From assembly GCF_900111405.1 (NCBI RefSeq), contig NZ_FOHJ01000013.1, forward strand, positions 16,668-80,667: 64,000 nt of DNA, in the 5' to 3' direction. A program made the position numbers and the translations under genes. This DNA comes from Salinibacillus kushneri (lineage in GTDB: Bacteria; Bacillota; Bacilli; Bacillales; Alkalibacillaceae). This document shows, one piece after another, positions 8,458 through 17,342 of this stretch; the stretch's first letter is position 1, and every line of letters begins with the position of its first letter. The notes beneath the pieces were generated by a model that was given only the letters and a program-made list of their open reading frames with translations, did not search any database and was not told where the DNA came from.

Positions 8458-9713
8458 ACCGGTATAACATTGACTTTTTCACCCGCCTTCATCCCCGTTT
8501 TGGTAGGTGGAATGACAATGAGCGCATTGGTATCTTTCATGGATAAAAGTGCACTGGATTGATCGAGTCCAACGGGTTGTGCCCACAGTTCTCCATCCTT
8601 TACTTCATAATATCCTCGTAAAAAACGGGGGAAAGCATTTACTTTTGTATAATTCACTTTCAAATAGGCTGTTTGTTTGTCCTGAACTCCCAGTCCACCA
8701 AGCATTCGTTCGATGGAAGGCTTTACAAATAGTTCAAAACCAACATAGCTGGCCCCTGGATTTCCCGATAAACCAAATAGGATTTTATCTCGGAATACAC
8801 CTGCTGTAGTTACACTGCCTGGACGCATTTGAACTTTATTAAACAACGTCTTTCCTTCCCAATTGAGAAATATGTCTGTCATAATATCATAATCTCCAAC
8901 AGAGACTCCACCTGTTGTTATGATCATATCCAATTCCTGATTTGCCAAAAGGGATTGCAATTTTTTCCTGGCAGCATCCACATCATCAGGAAATTTTTCA
9001 ATTATAACAGGCTCTCCACCATTATGCTGAATTTGTCCTGCTATCATATATGTATTGCTATTACGAATTTTGCCCATTTCTAATGGTTCATCTACTTCCA
9101 GTAATTCCGTACCAGTAGATAAAACAGCTATTTGGGGTTTCTTATAAACGGGTACCTGTGAAAATCCTAAAGAAGATAAGACAGCCATCGCACCTGGGTT
9201 AACCTCTGTTCCTTTAGTTAAAAGGACTTCTCCTTCAGCTGTTTCCTCCCCAATCGGTGTAATATTTTTTCCCGATTGAATCGGTTTGGTGAATTTTACA
9301 TAAGTGCTTCCGTTCCTTTCTTCCTGCTCCGTTGCTTCTAGCATGATTACACTATCTGCTTCTTCTGGTACCATGGCTCCAGTCATGATTCGGGCCGTTT
9401 GTCCACTTTCAAGCCGCCGACCTGGTACCTCGCCACAAGGAATATCATCGACAAGTTTTAAGTAAACCGGGGATTGTTTAGAGGCCTGTTCTACATCTTT
9501 AGATTGTACTGCATATCCATCATAACCAGAACGACGAAAATGCGGAACGGGATGCGAGGTCTGTATGTCCTCAGAAAGCGTTCTTTTTAAAGATTTTTCA
9601 AGTGAAACCTTTTCTGTTTTAGCCTTAGATATGTACGAAATAATGGATTGAAGAGCATCCTCCACTTTAACTGCTTTACGACGAAATCTTGTTAATGGCT
9701 GATTTTCACTCAT
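8454..9713 (-). CDS. moeA: Molybdopterin molybdotransferase MoeA
   Basis: MoeA inserts molybdate into adenylylated molybdopterin, the last step of basic Moco synthesis. The 419-aa protein shows the family order: SYDGYAV-type motif (RRSGYDGYAVQSKDV), IMTGAMVPEEADSV, IAVLSTGTELLE, IITTGGVSVGDYD and GLSGNPGASYVGFELF. The start at 9713 (MSENQPLTRF) is preceded by AAAGGGAGAT; the extra 13 codons up to a TTG at 9752 lack an RBS. It is transcribed away from moaB, with which it shares a short intergenic region. Confidence 0.96.
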   Translation of the reverse strand: MSENQPLTRFRRKAVKVEDALQSIISYISKAKTEKVSLEKSLKRTLSEDIQTSHPVPHFRRSGYDGYAVQSKDVEQASKQSPVYLKLVDDIPCGEVPGRRLESGQTARIMTGAMVPEEADSVIMLEATEQEERNGSTYVKFTKPIQSGKNITPIGEETAEGEVLLTKGTEVNPGAMAVLSSLGFSQVPVYKKPQIAVLSTGTELLEVDEPLEMGKIRNSNTYMIAGQIQHNGGEPVIIEKFPDDVDAARKKLQSLLANQELDMIITTGGVSVGDYDIMTDIFLNWEGKTLFNKVQMRPGSVTTAGVFRDKILFGLSGNPGASYVGFELFVKPSIERMLGGLGVQDKQTAYLKVNYTKVNAFPRFLRGYYEVKDGELWAQPVGLDQSSALLSMKDTNALIVIPPTKTGMKAGEKVNVIPV

Positions 9714-9873
9714 CAAATCTCCCTTTCTATTAATAGAGTCAGGAAAGTCCAAGCATTTTTCATCCCCTTGGTACCATTTTAATGCTATTACTATTTTATC
9801 ATTCTCCTATCTTCAAAAGAACTACCGATTATAATAAACTGTGAATATATAGTAAATATTAGGAGGAATAAAA

Positions 9874-10386
9874 GTGGGCGTTCATGATCACCGACAATCG
9901 TCACCGGCAATCGTTCCATGTGCGATTGTTACTCTATCGGATACAAGAACAGAAGAAACAGATAAAAGCGGAAAACTTATAAAAGATTTGCTTACGGAAA
10001 CGAACCATAAGTGTGTTGATTATCAAATCTTACATGATGATTATCATTCCATTCAGAATATCATTAAAGATTTATCCAAACGTGAGGATGTGCATTGTAT
10101 TCTTCTTAATGGAGGAACAGGAATTTCTGTTCGGGATACGACTTATGAAGCCGTTCGTGATTTACTCGAAAAAGAAATGCCAGGCTTTGGTGAAATTTTT
10201 CGAATGTTAAGCTATCAAAAAGATATTGGCTCCGCTGCCATATTAAGTAGAGCCACCGCAGGCATCTATCAAAACACAGCTATATTTTCCATGCCTGGAT
10301 CTTCAGGTGCAGTTAAACTTGCGATGAAAGACATTATTCTTCCTGAATTATCCCATATCCGGCATGAAATAGAAAAACAATTGTAG
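9874..10386 (+). CDS. moaB: Molybdenum cofactor biosynthesis protein B
   Basis: A 170-aa MogA/MoaB-fold protein. Firmicute MoaB adenylylates molybdopterin ahead of MoeA. Visible motifs are AIVTLSDTRTEETDKSGK near the start, LLNGGTGISVRDTTYEAV (the TGGTG-x-x-x-RD-x-T-x-E motif, with N for the first T) and FSMPGSSGAVKLAM near the C-terminus. The start is GTG at 9874 behind AGGAGGAATAAAA. It is the only plus-strand gene in the Moco region. Confidence 0.94.
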   Translation: MGVHDHRQSSPAIVPCAIVTLSDTRTEETDKSGKLIKDLLTETNHKCVDYQILHDDYHSIQNIIKDLSKREDVHCILLNGGTGISVRDTTYEAVRDLLEKEMPGFGEIFRMLSYQKDIGSAAILSRATAGIYQNTAIFSMPGSSGAVKLAMKDIILPELSHIRHEIEKQL

Positions 10387-10390
10387 AGCA

Positions 10391-10855
10391 TCATGCCTCT
10401 TTCTTCTGTTTAGAGATAAGCAATTGATAACTATAAAGGAGAAGAGCATACCCTATATAAGTCAAAAATAGATAAACAGCTTTAAAATTGACAAACTTAT
10501 AAAGATTATACCTTTGGAAAAGTGGATTCAATAAAAAAGAAAGAACAATATTCAAAATGGAATTGACAACGACATAACGCCGAAAATTCCCAAAAGTAAA
10601 GTGAAAAATCCAAAGGGTTCCAGCAAAAAAAGGACCAAACACAAAAGATAAATCATTAAAAAATCGTTTCACTATATTCCCGCTGACCATCCAAAACTTA
10701 TATCGAAATGAAACAGAGCAAAATAATAAGACAAGTCCGGAAGTAAATAAGGATACGGGGAAATAGTTTTGCAAGGATTTTTTCGGATATAAAATGAAGG
10801 ACAGCCACGAAAGTACAAGAAGACCTAAACGAATAATGGATGGAAGCATCTTCAT
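10391..10855 (-). CDS. Hypothetical membrane protein, 154 aa
   Basis: Four or five hydrophobic segments and a Lys-rich C-terminus (SKQKKEA). The start at 10855 has AAAGGAGTAATAG upstream. It is convergent with moaB, whose stop lies 4 bp away. The spacing of Trp, Pro and Tyr in the N-terminal half (WLSFILYPKKSLQNYFPVSL) recalls the CBO0543 family of small sporeformer membrane proteins, but this is a weak impression. Function unknown. Confidence 0.65.
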   Translation of the reverse strand: MKMLPSIIRLGLLVLSWLSFILYPKKSLQNYFPVSLFTSGLVLLFCSVSFRYKFWMVSGNIVKRFFNDLSFVFGPFFAGTLWIFHFTFGNFRRYVVVNSILNIVLSFLLNPLFQRYNLYKFVNFKAVYLFLTYIGYALLLYSYQLLISKQKKEA

Positions 10856-10888
10856 CTATTACTCCTTTTTTCTTTACGTTTTGTAAAA

Positions 10889-10915
10889 GGGGCTGGTCTT
10901 ATTCCAGCTTTTTTA
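10889..10915 (+). terminator. Hairpin with T-run on the plus strand
   Basis: GCTGG-TCTTATT-CCAGC followed by TTTTTT. It points along the plus strand although no plus-strand gene ends close by; moaB ends 500 bp upstream. Confidence 0.45.
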
Positions 10916-10924
10916 CATATACGC

Positions 10925-10964
10925 TAAAAACTGACCTGAACAAGCTATCCAGGTCAGTTTTGTT
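10925..10964 (-). terminator. Terminator of accC
   Basis: AAAACTGACCTG and CAGGTCAGTTTT form a 12-bp stem, followed on the minus strand by a short T-run. It lies 8 bases past the accC stop codon. Confidence 0.85.
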
Positions 10965-10971
10965 CATTTTA

Positions 10972-12327
10972 TTAGAATTTTGCATGCTGTCCCTGTAAAT
11001 ATTTCGATACAAAGTCTGTTGTTGTATCCCCTGATTGAAAGGCTTGATGCTGAACAACATCTATTAACATCGGAATATTTGTTTTGATACCTTCCACTTT
11101 ATAATTTTCCAGTACATTTAATAAGGAGTGTATGACTTCATCACGGGTCTTTCCCGATACAACTAGTTTTGCAATCATTGGATCATAAAAAGGCGTAACC
11201 TTTGACTGAGAATGGACGGCTAATTCATGACGGATATTTTCTCCTTCAGGGTAGTTCAGTTCTGTGATTTGGCCTGGAGAAGGAAAGAAGGTTTTAGGAT
11301 CCTCGGCATAAATCCGAACCTCCATCGCATGTCCTTCCTTTTTAATCCTAGTTTGTTCTAACGTAAGAGGTTTTCCACTTGCAATCCGAATTTGTTCCTC
11401 AACTAAATCAAGACCTGTTATTTCTTCAGTAACAGGATGCTCCACCTGAAGTCGTGTATTCATTTCAAGGAAGTAAAAATTCTTTTCTTCATCGACTAAA
11501 AATTCAATCGTCCCAGCGTTATAATATCCAATCGACTTCGCACCTTTCACGGCTGCCTCACCCATTCTTTTTCTTGTTTCTACATCTAAAAACGGTGAAG
11601 GAGCCTCCTCTACTACCTTTTGATGACGCCGTTGAATAGAGCATTCCCGTTCCCATAAATAAACGGTCTCTCCTGCTTGATCGGCCAGGACCTGAATTTC
11701 AATGTGGCGAGGGTTGGAAATATATTTCTCCACATACATCGCTCCATCTCCAAAGAAGGTTTGGGCACGTTTTTGATTGCCTTCAAATGCTTTTTTTACC
11801 TCTTCCTCGTTATGAGCGATTTGCATTCCAATTCCCCCACCACCCGATGAGGCTTTTAACATAACCGGATATCCCATTTTGTTGGCTACATGTGCAGCCT
11901 CTTCTGCATCTTCAAGGGGATACTGAATACCGGGAACCACAGGCACTCCTGCTTCCTGCATCGTTTTTCTTGACTCAATTTTGCTTCCCATTTTCGCTAT
12001 TACTTCAGGAGATGGACCGATAAACACAATACTATCTTCCTGGCAGCGCCTTGCAAAATCAGGATTCTCGGACATTAATCCATATCCTGGATGGACAGCC
12101 TCGGCTCCAGACTCATGAATCACTTCAAAAATACGGTCCATATTCAGATAGCTCTCCTGTACTTGATTTCCACCTACTTGATAGGATTCATCAGCCATCT
12201 TTACATGGAGACTTCCTGAATCTGCCTCAGAATAAATCGCTACAGTTTCAATCCCTAGCTTTTTACATGTTCGAATGACCCGTGCTGCAATCTCCCCACG
12301 ATTGGCCACTAAAATTTTATGAAACAA
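10972..12327 (-). CDS. accC: Biotin carboxylase subunit (AccC-type), orphan
   Basis: An ATP-grasp enzyme that carboxylates biotin on a carrier protein. The 451-aa sequence has MFHKILVANRGEIAARVIRT, the glycine loop KASSGGGGIGMQI, and NTRLQVEHPVTEEITGLDLV, at full family length. The start is TTG at 12327, 7 nt after GGAGGG; longer readings lack an RBS. No carrier (accB) or carboxyltransferase gene lies alongside, unlike the usual accB-accC pair. A consensus cre site (12385-12398) suggests catabolite control, so it may serve a catabolic acyl-CoA carboxylase such as the YngH type rather than fatty acid synthesis. The symbol denotes the family; the specific role is inference. Confidence 0.88.
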   Translation of the reverse strand: MFHKILVANRGEIAARVIRTCKKLGIETVAIYSEADSGSLHVKMADESYQVGGNQVQESYLNMDRIFEVIHESGAEAVHPGYGLMSENPDFARRCQEDSIVFIGPSPEVIAKMGSKIESRKTMQEAGVPVVPGIQYPLEDAEEAAHVANKMGYPVMLKASSGGGGIGMQIAHNEEEVKKAFEGNQKRAQTFFGDGAMYVEKYISNPRHIEIQVLADQAGETVYLWERECSIQRRHQKVVEEAPSPFLDVETRKRMGEAAVKGAKSIGYYNAGTIEFLVDEEKNFYFLEMNTRLQVEHPVTEEITGLDLVEEQIRIASGKPLTLEQTRIKKEGHAMEVRIYAEDPKTFFPSPGQITELNYPEGENIRHELAVHSQSKVTPFYDPMIAKLVVSGKTRDEVIHSLLNVLENYKVEGIKTNIPMLIDVVQHQAFQSGDTTTDFVSKYLQGQHAKF

Positions 12328-12384
12328 TCTTTTCCCTCCTTTTACTTCCAATAAAATGTTTATACCTTATTATCTATCATAATA

Positions 12385-12398
12385 TGTTAACGCTTACA
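12385..12398. promoter_or_regulatory. Candidate CcpA-binding cre site upstream of accC
   Basis: TGTTAACGCTTACA matches the cre consensus TGWNANCGNTNWCA at every position and lies 58 bp before the accC start. Confidence 0.65.
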
Positions 12399-12521
12399 TT
12401 TAAATGATATATCTATAGATTATTCTATTTTTAACAAACGGAAGCTTGTCACTAAGAAGGAAATTAGTTCTTTTTTTGATTGAAGCTCGCTTTAGGTCAA
12501 TATGGTCATTACATATCATAG

Positions 12522-12556
12522 TAAAAGAAGCTTGGCTATCCAAGCTTCTTTTTGGC
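12522..12556 (-). terminator. Terminator of the mobB-moaEDC operon
   Basis: AAAAGAAGCTTGG-CTAT-CCAAGCTTCTTTTT is a long, near-perfect hairpin with T/A flanks, 15 bases after the moaC stop. Confidence 0.88.
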
Positions 12557-12570
12557 TGATTCACTGTTAT

Positions 12571-13059
12571 TTATGGTTCTATTGTTGAGTATCTTTGATA
12601 ATGACCACTTTTCCCGCCATCTTTTTCAATAAGATAAGTTGGTCCAAGCTCCATGCTCTTATCCATTGCCTTACACATATCATAAATCGTCAATCCGGTA
12701 ACACTTGCTGCTGTTAATGCTTCCATTTCCACACCCGTGGATCCTTTTGTTTTAACGGTTACATAGATTCCAATTAATCCTTCTTCAGGGAACTCAAAAT
12801 GAATATCCATTTTGGTTAACATTAAAGGGTGACACATAGGAATAAGGTCAGAGGTTTTCTTTCCCGCCATAATCCCTGCCGTTTGGGCTACAGCCAGCAC
12901 GTCCCCTTTTTTCATGTTCCCTTCTTGAACCGCTTTCCATACGGTTTCCTTCATTTTAACTTGTGAGTACACAACAGCTTTTCGCCCTGATTCATCCTTA
13001 TCAGATATGTCGACCATGTTGGCTCTTCCCTGCTTATTAAAATGGGTAAACTCTGACAT
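12571..13059 (-). CDS. moaC: Cyclic pyranopterin monophosphate synthase
   Basis: MoaC works with MoaA to convert GTP into cyclic pyranopterin monophosphate, the first Moco intermediate. The 162-aa protein is full length and carries [17 protein letters not shown] with the conserved CHP motif, [20 protein letters not shown] and YDMCKAMDK, all near-invariant in MoaC. It is the last gene of the mobB-moaE-moaD-moaC operon, 35 bp after moaD. The partner moaA is not in this window. Confidence 0.97.
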   Translation of the reverse strand: MSEFTHFNKQGRANMVDISDKDESGRKAVVYSQVKMKETVWKAVQEGNMKKGDVLAVAQTAGIMAGKKTSDLIPMCHPLMLTKMDIHFEFPEEGLIGIYVTVKTKGSTGVEMEALTAASVTGLTIYDMCKAMDKSMELGPTYLIEKDGGKSGHYQRYSTIEP

Positions 13060-13094
13060 GTAAACACCTATCTTTCTATTCCTGTTTTTAAATT

Positions 13095-13337
13095 TTATCC
13101 CCCGCTCACTGGAGGAATGAATGCGACTATATCATGATCTGCCAGTGTTTCCGTTCTCTCTGCATATTCTTCATTTATGGCAACCATCGATTGCGCTAAT
13201 TCACTTTTCGCACTTGGATATTGTGCTTGAAGCCACTCGGTTAATTGATCAATCTGCCAATTTCCAGCTTCTTCAATCACCATCTCACGTTCTCCTATTT
13301 TTTCAGCAAGTCCTGCAAAGAATAAAATTTTAACCAT
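13095..13337 (-). CDS. moaD: Molybdopterin synthase small subunit
   Basis: An 80-aa ubiquitin-fold sulfur carrier. The C-terminal PPVSGG ends in the Gly-Gly that is adenylylated and converted to thiocarboxylate. The ATG at 13337 ([15 protein letters not shown]) is preceded by GGAGGGG at 6 nt; five additional codons upstream are ignored. It overlaps moaE by 8 bp, so the two subunits of the heterotetrameric synthase are translated together. Confidence 0.95.
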   Translation of the reverse strand: MVKILFFAGLAEKIGEREMVIEEAGNWQIDQLTEWLQAQYPSAKSELAQSMVAINEEYAERTETLADHDIVAFIPPVSGG

Positions 13338-13818
13338 TTGCTTCCCCTCCATCTATTGGTTCACCTTTAGGATAGGCAATGGTTTCCTGTTGATTACCAA
13401 CCCATGACTCCCCATTTGTCCAAAATTCCTTCTTCCAAATCGGAACCATCTGTTTAATACGCTCGATGCCATGGCGGGAAGCTTCAAAAGATTCGTTTCG
13501 GTGTGGTGTGGACACTGCGACAATGACTGCTATATCGGAAATGTCCATTCGCCCTATTCGATGTTGAATAGAAACACATGCCTCAGACCATTTTTCCTTA
13601 ATTTCATTTCCAATTTTCTGAAGCATTTTTTCAGCCATTTCATCATAGGCTTCATATTCTAAATACTGTGTTTGCTTATCCCCCGTCCATTCTCTTACAG
13701 TACCGACAAAAAGATTAACTGCACCTGCTTTTGGATTGGAAACATGCTGTATTGCCATTTCCGTCGATAGTGGTTTTTCTGTAATGACAAACGGCTTATC
13801 AAAAACCTCATCACTCAT
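13330..13818 (-). CDS. moaE: Molybdopterin synthase catalytic subunit
   Basis: MoaE transfers sulfur from MoaD to precursor Z. The 162-aa protein has VGTVREWTGDKQTQYLEYEAY, IQHRIGRMDISDIAVIVAVS, HRNESFEASRHGIERIKQ and PIWKKEFW; the last contains the conserved K-K/x-E-x-W active-site region. The start overlaps the mobB stop by 8 bp and the end overlaps moaD by 8 bp. Confidence 0.96.
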   Translation of the reverse strand: MSDEVFDKPFVITEKPLSTEMAIQHVSNPKAGAVNLFVGTVREWTGDKQTQYLEYEAYDEMAEKMLQKIGNEIKEKWSEACVSIQHRIGRMDISDIAVIVAVSTPHRNESFEASRHGIERIKQMVPIWKKEFWTNGESWVGNQQETIAYPKGEPIDGGEANG

Positions 13819-14311
13819 CCATATTTCTCTCCCTTACATTTTGGTTTAAAAAATAACACAACTGCTGTTTATCTTCTATTGAAAAAACAGGATAGTCTAA
13901 CCAACCAGTCGAAAACCACGTCATACAAGCCATTATATTTGAAAGCCCTGCTAGTAATTCCTGGTCCTGATCCTCTTTTAACATCACCACTTTGGGATAG
14001 TCAGCTTCTTTAAAGCCTTCTACAAAGATGATGTCTGCTTCCGATTTCATAAACGCTATCATTTGATGTAAGGTCATAGGACTTTTCTTTAAAATTGCCG
14101 ACTTTTGCCCGGATGTAATGGCAGTAATGGTAGCACCAGCCTTACGATGACGCCATGTGTCCGTTTTTTCATGATCCATTTCAAAATTATGTCCATCGTG
14201 TTTAATCGTACCTGTACGAAAGCCCTGTTCAGAAAAATAATCCACTAGTTTTTCAATTAACGTAGTTTTTCCTGTGTTTTTATAGCCCACCACCTGAATA
14301 ACATTGGTCAA
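13811..14311 (-). CDS. mobB: Molybdopterin-guanine dinucleotide biosynthesis protein B
   Basis: A P-loop GTPase-like protein of 166 aa that assists MobA in MGD formation. The Walker A GYKNTGKTTL is at residues 9-18, followed by GTIKHDGHNFEMDHEKTDTW, a MobB hallmark, and IIFVEGFKEADYPK. Translation starts at TTG (14311), 5 nt after AGGAGGGG. It heads the Moco operon. mobA is not seen in the window. Confidence 0.93.
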   Translation of the reverse strand: MTNVIQVVGYKNTGKTTLIEKLVDYFSEQGFRTGTIKHDGHNFEMDHEKTDTWRHRKAGATITAITSGQKSAILKKSPMTLHQMIAFMKSEADIIFVEGFKEADYPKVVMLKEDQDQELLAGLSNIMACMTWFSTGWLDYPVFSIEDKQQLCYFLNQNVRERNMDE

Positions 14312-14337
14312 GGTCTCCCCTCCTCAGAAATCACAAA

Positions 14338-15429
14338 TTACTCAGTAACAAGGTTCTTTTTATTCAGAAGGCTTTTTCCTTTAACAAAAAGAATACTTTC
14401 ATAGATAATAAAAAATAAAATGATCCAAGCGCCTGCAATGAGAATAAACACACGAATAGAAGGTAAAATACTCGCTGTGACCCATGGTAATTCTGTAGCA
14501 TCAAAAGACAACGTAAAGGCGTATAACATACCAAATGTAAAGTTTCGTGACCACTGTGTTACATTATATGAGCCAATCCCTTCTTCAAAACCTAAGTCTC
14601 TAATACGAACCCATGCCCGGTAAATCTCGATTATCTCTACAGCTACATACCAAATCAGAACCCAAAACCAAATAAACAGAATATAAGGGCCAGGAACAAC
14701 ATCAGATAATGTACTGGCAAGTCCTGTAATAGACATGGCTCCATGTATAATACAATTTGTATTTGGCCAATCCTTTTTGATATCCTGTACTTTGCTATTC
14801 ATATATCTCCTTGCAATATAAATAAAACCAATAATGTAAAAAACAACTCCCAGGCTAATAAAAAATAGATAAACAAAACCTGGAATTTGGTCTCCAAATA
14901 ATGTTGAGAATAAAACAACTAAAGATTCAGTACTTACAGTTGATAATAAGACAGACCCATGAACATGCTGAAACTTTTCCTGTTTCCAAATATAGACAAA
15001 CCTCTTCATAATAATGACAACATAAAAAACCCATAAAAACAAAGCGATAAATCCCATTACATAAGCTAAAATGCTGAATTCTGGCAGACGATTAGCCACT
15101 ACGACGCCTGTTACAGAAGTTCCGGCAATCCAGGTACCTACAGCAAAAATCTGCATAGAATTCTTAAAATGATCCGACCTTTTTTCTTTATGAGCAGCTA
15201 CATTTAAATAGGAAGAACCTATCGTAATCCAACATAAAATAAGAAAAATACTTAATAATTGATATATACGGGATGGAAAGGGAAGTTCATGTAATGCTCC
15301 CATTATAAAAATCCCATAGGCCATCACAACTGCAGCAGAAGCTGTTTCCGATGGCGAATGACTGAAAAACTTTTCCTTAATAAAGTAAAAGATGATACCT
15401 GCGATGATTGTCCAGAGAAGTAACTCCAT
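14338..15429 (-). CDS. Multi-spanning membrane protein, possibly TDT/SLAC1-like
   Basis: A 363-aa protein with about ten hydrophobic segments. The start at 15429 (MELLLWTIIAG) is supported by GGGGGAAT 4 nt upstream; the longer ORF to 15630 begins without an RBS and its extra part is hydrophilic. Repeated helices with conserved Phe, Gly and Trp are reminiscent of the tellurite-resistance/dicarboxylate (TDT) anion channel family, but I see no diagnostic motif. It follows mobB by only 26 bp in reverse order and might therefore be upstream in the same transcript. Confidence 0.6.
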   Translation of the reverse strand: MELLLWTIIAGIIFYFIKEKFFSHSPSETASAAVVMAYGIFIMGALHELPFPSRIYQLLSIFLILCWITIGSSYLNVAAHKEKRSDHFKNSMQIFAVGTWIAGTSVTGVVVANRLPEFSILAYVMGFIALFLWVFYVVIIMKRFVYIWKQEKFQHVHGSVLLSTVSTESLVVLFSTLFGDQIPGFVYLFFISLGVVFYIIGFIYIARRYMNSKVQDIKKDWPNTNCIIHGAMSITGLASTLSDVVPGPYILFIWFWVLIWYVAVEIIEIYRAWVRIRDLGFEEGIGSYNVTQWSRNFTFGMLYAFTLSFDATELPWVTASILPSIRVFILIAGAWIILFFIIYESILFVKGKSLLNKKNLVTE

Positions 15430-15821
15430 CTCTATTCCCCCAAGTACTATATAAACTGGTTCATGTATAAAATAACAGTAATGATTAACAAATGGATTGG
15501 CGAATCCACTTGTTTTAAAGAGGAATTGGATATACCATGGTCTATTATGAATATACTCTTGCTTCCATTGTAAAGCATTTTGTCTATGTATAAACATTTT
15601 AAATGGAACAATCCTGGTAAATTCATTCATAAACAGATAAAAGGCTTAGGAAAAACCTAAGCCAAAATTCGGTATATTTTAGTTATTTTTTAAAATTTAT
15701 ATCCTAATAAGTAAAGTACCGCTCTTGTCGTATAAGGACAAAACCCGAAGAGCAGTTTCCTTTATGATGAGATGATTTTCATAACTTGGTACTTAAAGGT
15801 ATTTGGAGTATATTCCCGGAA
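15430..15821. other. Intergenic region between ridA and the TDT-like gene
   Basis: It contains a hairpin with stem GGCTTAGG/CCTAAGCC at 15642-15663, followed by TTTTAT on the minus strand. This could end ridA transcription. A second weaker pairing (GCTCTT/AAGAGC, about 15720-15755) lies closer to ridA. No gene is seen. Confidence 0.5.
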
Positions 15822-16193
15822 TTATTTATATGCTACTGCATCAATTTCCACAAGAACATTTTTTGGCAGGCGGCTTACTTCAACAGTAGCACGTGCTGGA
15901 TAAGGCTCGTCCAAAAACTTGGCATAGGTGTCATTAATGGTTGGAAAATCATCCATGGATGTTGTGTAAATCGTAAACTTTACAACGTTCGAAAATGTAA
16001 GTCCTGCCTCCGTTAAGATGGCCTCGATATTTTTCATAACTTGCCTGGTTTGATTAACGATACCACTTGCAATCTCTCCACTGTCCGGATTTATCGGAAT
16101 TTGTCCGGAAACATATAAGAATCCCCCTGCCTCTACAGCTTGTGAATAAGGACCAATTGCCTGCGGTGCATCAGTCGTTTGAATCGTCTTCAT
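15822..16193 (-). CDS. ridA: RidA family reactive-intermediate deaminase
   Basis: A 123-aa YjgF/YER057c/UK114-family protein. RidA hydrolyses reactive enamine/imine intermediates produced by PLP enzymes such as threonine dehydratase. Visible motifs are APQAIGPYSQAVEAGGFLYV, SGQIPINPDSG, VMKNIEAIL, and the C-terminal YPARATVEVSRLPKNVLVEI, which carries the catalytic arginine. Start supported by TAGGAGTG 6 nt upstream. Confidence 0.94.
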   Translation of the reverse strand: MKTIQTTDAPQAIGPYSQAVEAGGFLYVSGQIPINPDSGEIASGIVNQTRQVMKNIEAILTEAGLTFSNVVKFTIYTTSMDDFPTINDTYAKFLDEPYPARATVEVSRLPKNVLVEIDAVAYK

Positions 16194-16283
16194 GTTATCA
16201 CACTCCTAAACGGTTATTATCCCCTATTTATAACGTGAATTTCAAAGATTGTGAACCCTTTTTAATCAAAAAATGTTATAAAT

Positions 16284-16318
16284 AGAAAAACTGCCTCTTC
16301 CCACATCGAGACAGTTCA
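16284..16318 (-). terminator. Terminator of the MBL-fold gene
   Basis: Minus strand: AACTGTCTC and GAGGCAGTT pair across a 10-nt loop, followed by TTTCTATTT. Confidence 0.75.
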
Positions 16319-16342
16319 TCCTATCATCCTAAAAAATAATCT

Positions 16343-17206
16343 TTAATGCTCCTGATTTTGTCCGTCAACATAACGCCCATAATCGGGAATTGCCAATTGA
16401 TCAAAGTGCTCAGCCAATTGTTGCAATTGAGTGGATAACTCCTCTCCGGACATAGGAATACCATGACCAGCGACGGCTACATTTGGTTTTAAGGCTTCGA
16501 GTTTTCTGACAGAATCCCGTGCCGCCTGCCAATCTGTTGTTAAATAACGTGGTGGACCACTTATTTCCTGGTCCTGAACCATCACTTTAAAAAGAGATTC
16601 CTGCTTAACGGTTACAAACGCATCCCCGACAATTAACGAACCATCCTGTTCCCGGAAAAAGGATACATGACCAGGGGAATGTCCAGGAGTATGTATCCAC
16701 TTCCATTCACCAAGATGTGGAACACTGCCATCACTCGGTAAAGCTTGCACGTGATCCCCCAGATTTATCGGTTCATTTGGAAAATAGGGTGACATCTTAG
16801 CCACCATGCCCCCTTCTACTGTAGGATCAGGTTCAGGATAACTCTTCTCACCAGTTAAAAATGGGAGTTCGGACTGATGAGCATAAACCGGAACATCCCA
16901 ATGCTCAACTAAATCCACAATAGCTCCTACATGATCAAAATGGCCGTGTGTCAGTATAATTCCCTCTGGTGAACGATCCTCACCAAAGCGTCTTACTACT
17001 TCACTGATAATATCATCTGCTGAACGGGGCATACCCGCATCTATGAGCATCCAGTTATCTTCTTTCGGTTTCCCGACAAACACTACATTTACTACCTGAA
17101 TCGGAAAACAATAAATATCTGGGGTAACTGCTTGTCCTACTCCGCTTGTAAGGGATGTCACAGGGATAAAACGATGGTCATCGCTATATTCCATATAATC
17201 CGTCAT
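16343..17206 (-). CDS. MBL-fold metallo-hydrolase
   Basis: A 287-aa metallo-beta-lactamase superfamily protein. The metal-binding signature THGHFDHVG gives H87, H89, D91 and H92; further ligands are likely in TPGHSPGHVSFF, VGDAFV and AGHGIPM. It resembles the glyoxalase II-like/YflN-type hydrolases of Bacillus, so the substrate is probably a thioester or a related small molecule. Start chosen for GAGGAGGGAAAGT directly upstream. Monocistronic, with a terminator at 16284-16318. Confidence 0.9.
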   Translation of the reverse strand: MTDYMEYSDDHRFIPVTSLTSGVGQAVTPDIYCFPIQVVNVVFVGKPKEDNWMLIDAGMPRSADDIISEVVRRFGEDRSPEGIILTHGHFDHVGAIVDLVEHWDVPVYAHQSELPFLTGEKSYPEPDPTVEGGMVAKMSPYFPNEPINLGDHVQALPSDGSVPHLGEWKWIHTPGHSPGHVSFFREQDGSLIVGDAFVTVKQESLFKVMVQDQEISGPPRYLTTDWQAARDSVRKLEALKPNVAVAGHGIPMSGEELSTQLQQLAEHFDQLAIPDYGRYVDGQNQEH

Positions 17207-17287
17207 ACTTTCCCTCCTCTTGAAAATGAACTATCAATAGTTTTTCATTTGGTAGAGAAAGTATGAATGTACATTATATCTTCTTGA

Positions 17288-17324
17288 AAAAATAAACAGG
17301 AAACGATTGGTTCCTGTTCCTTTT
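17288..17324 (-). terminator. Terminator of the AbrB-like gene
   Basis: Minus strand: GGAACAGGAA and TTTCCTGTT pair around a 7-nt loop, followed by TATTTTTTC. Confidence 0.8.
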
Positions 17325-17342
17325 TCATGAAAATATATAGAT

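Noticed and set aside
14338..15630. Longer reading of the TDT-like protein from 15630
   Set aside because: No RBS at 15630; a good one precedes ATG 15429, and the extra part is unlike the rest.
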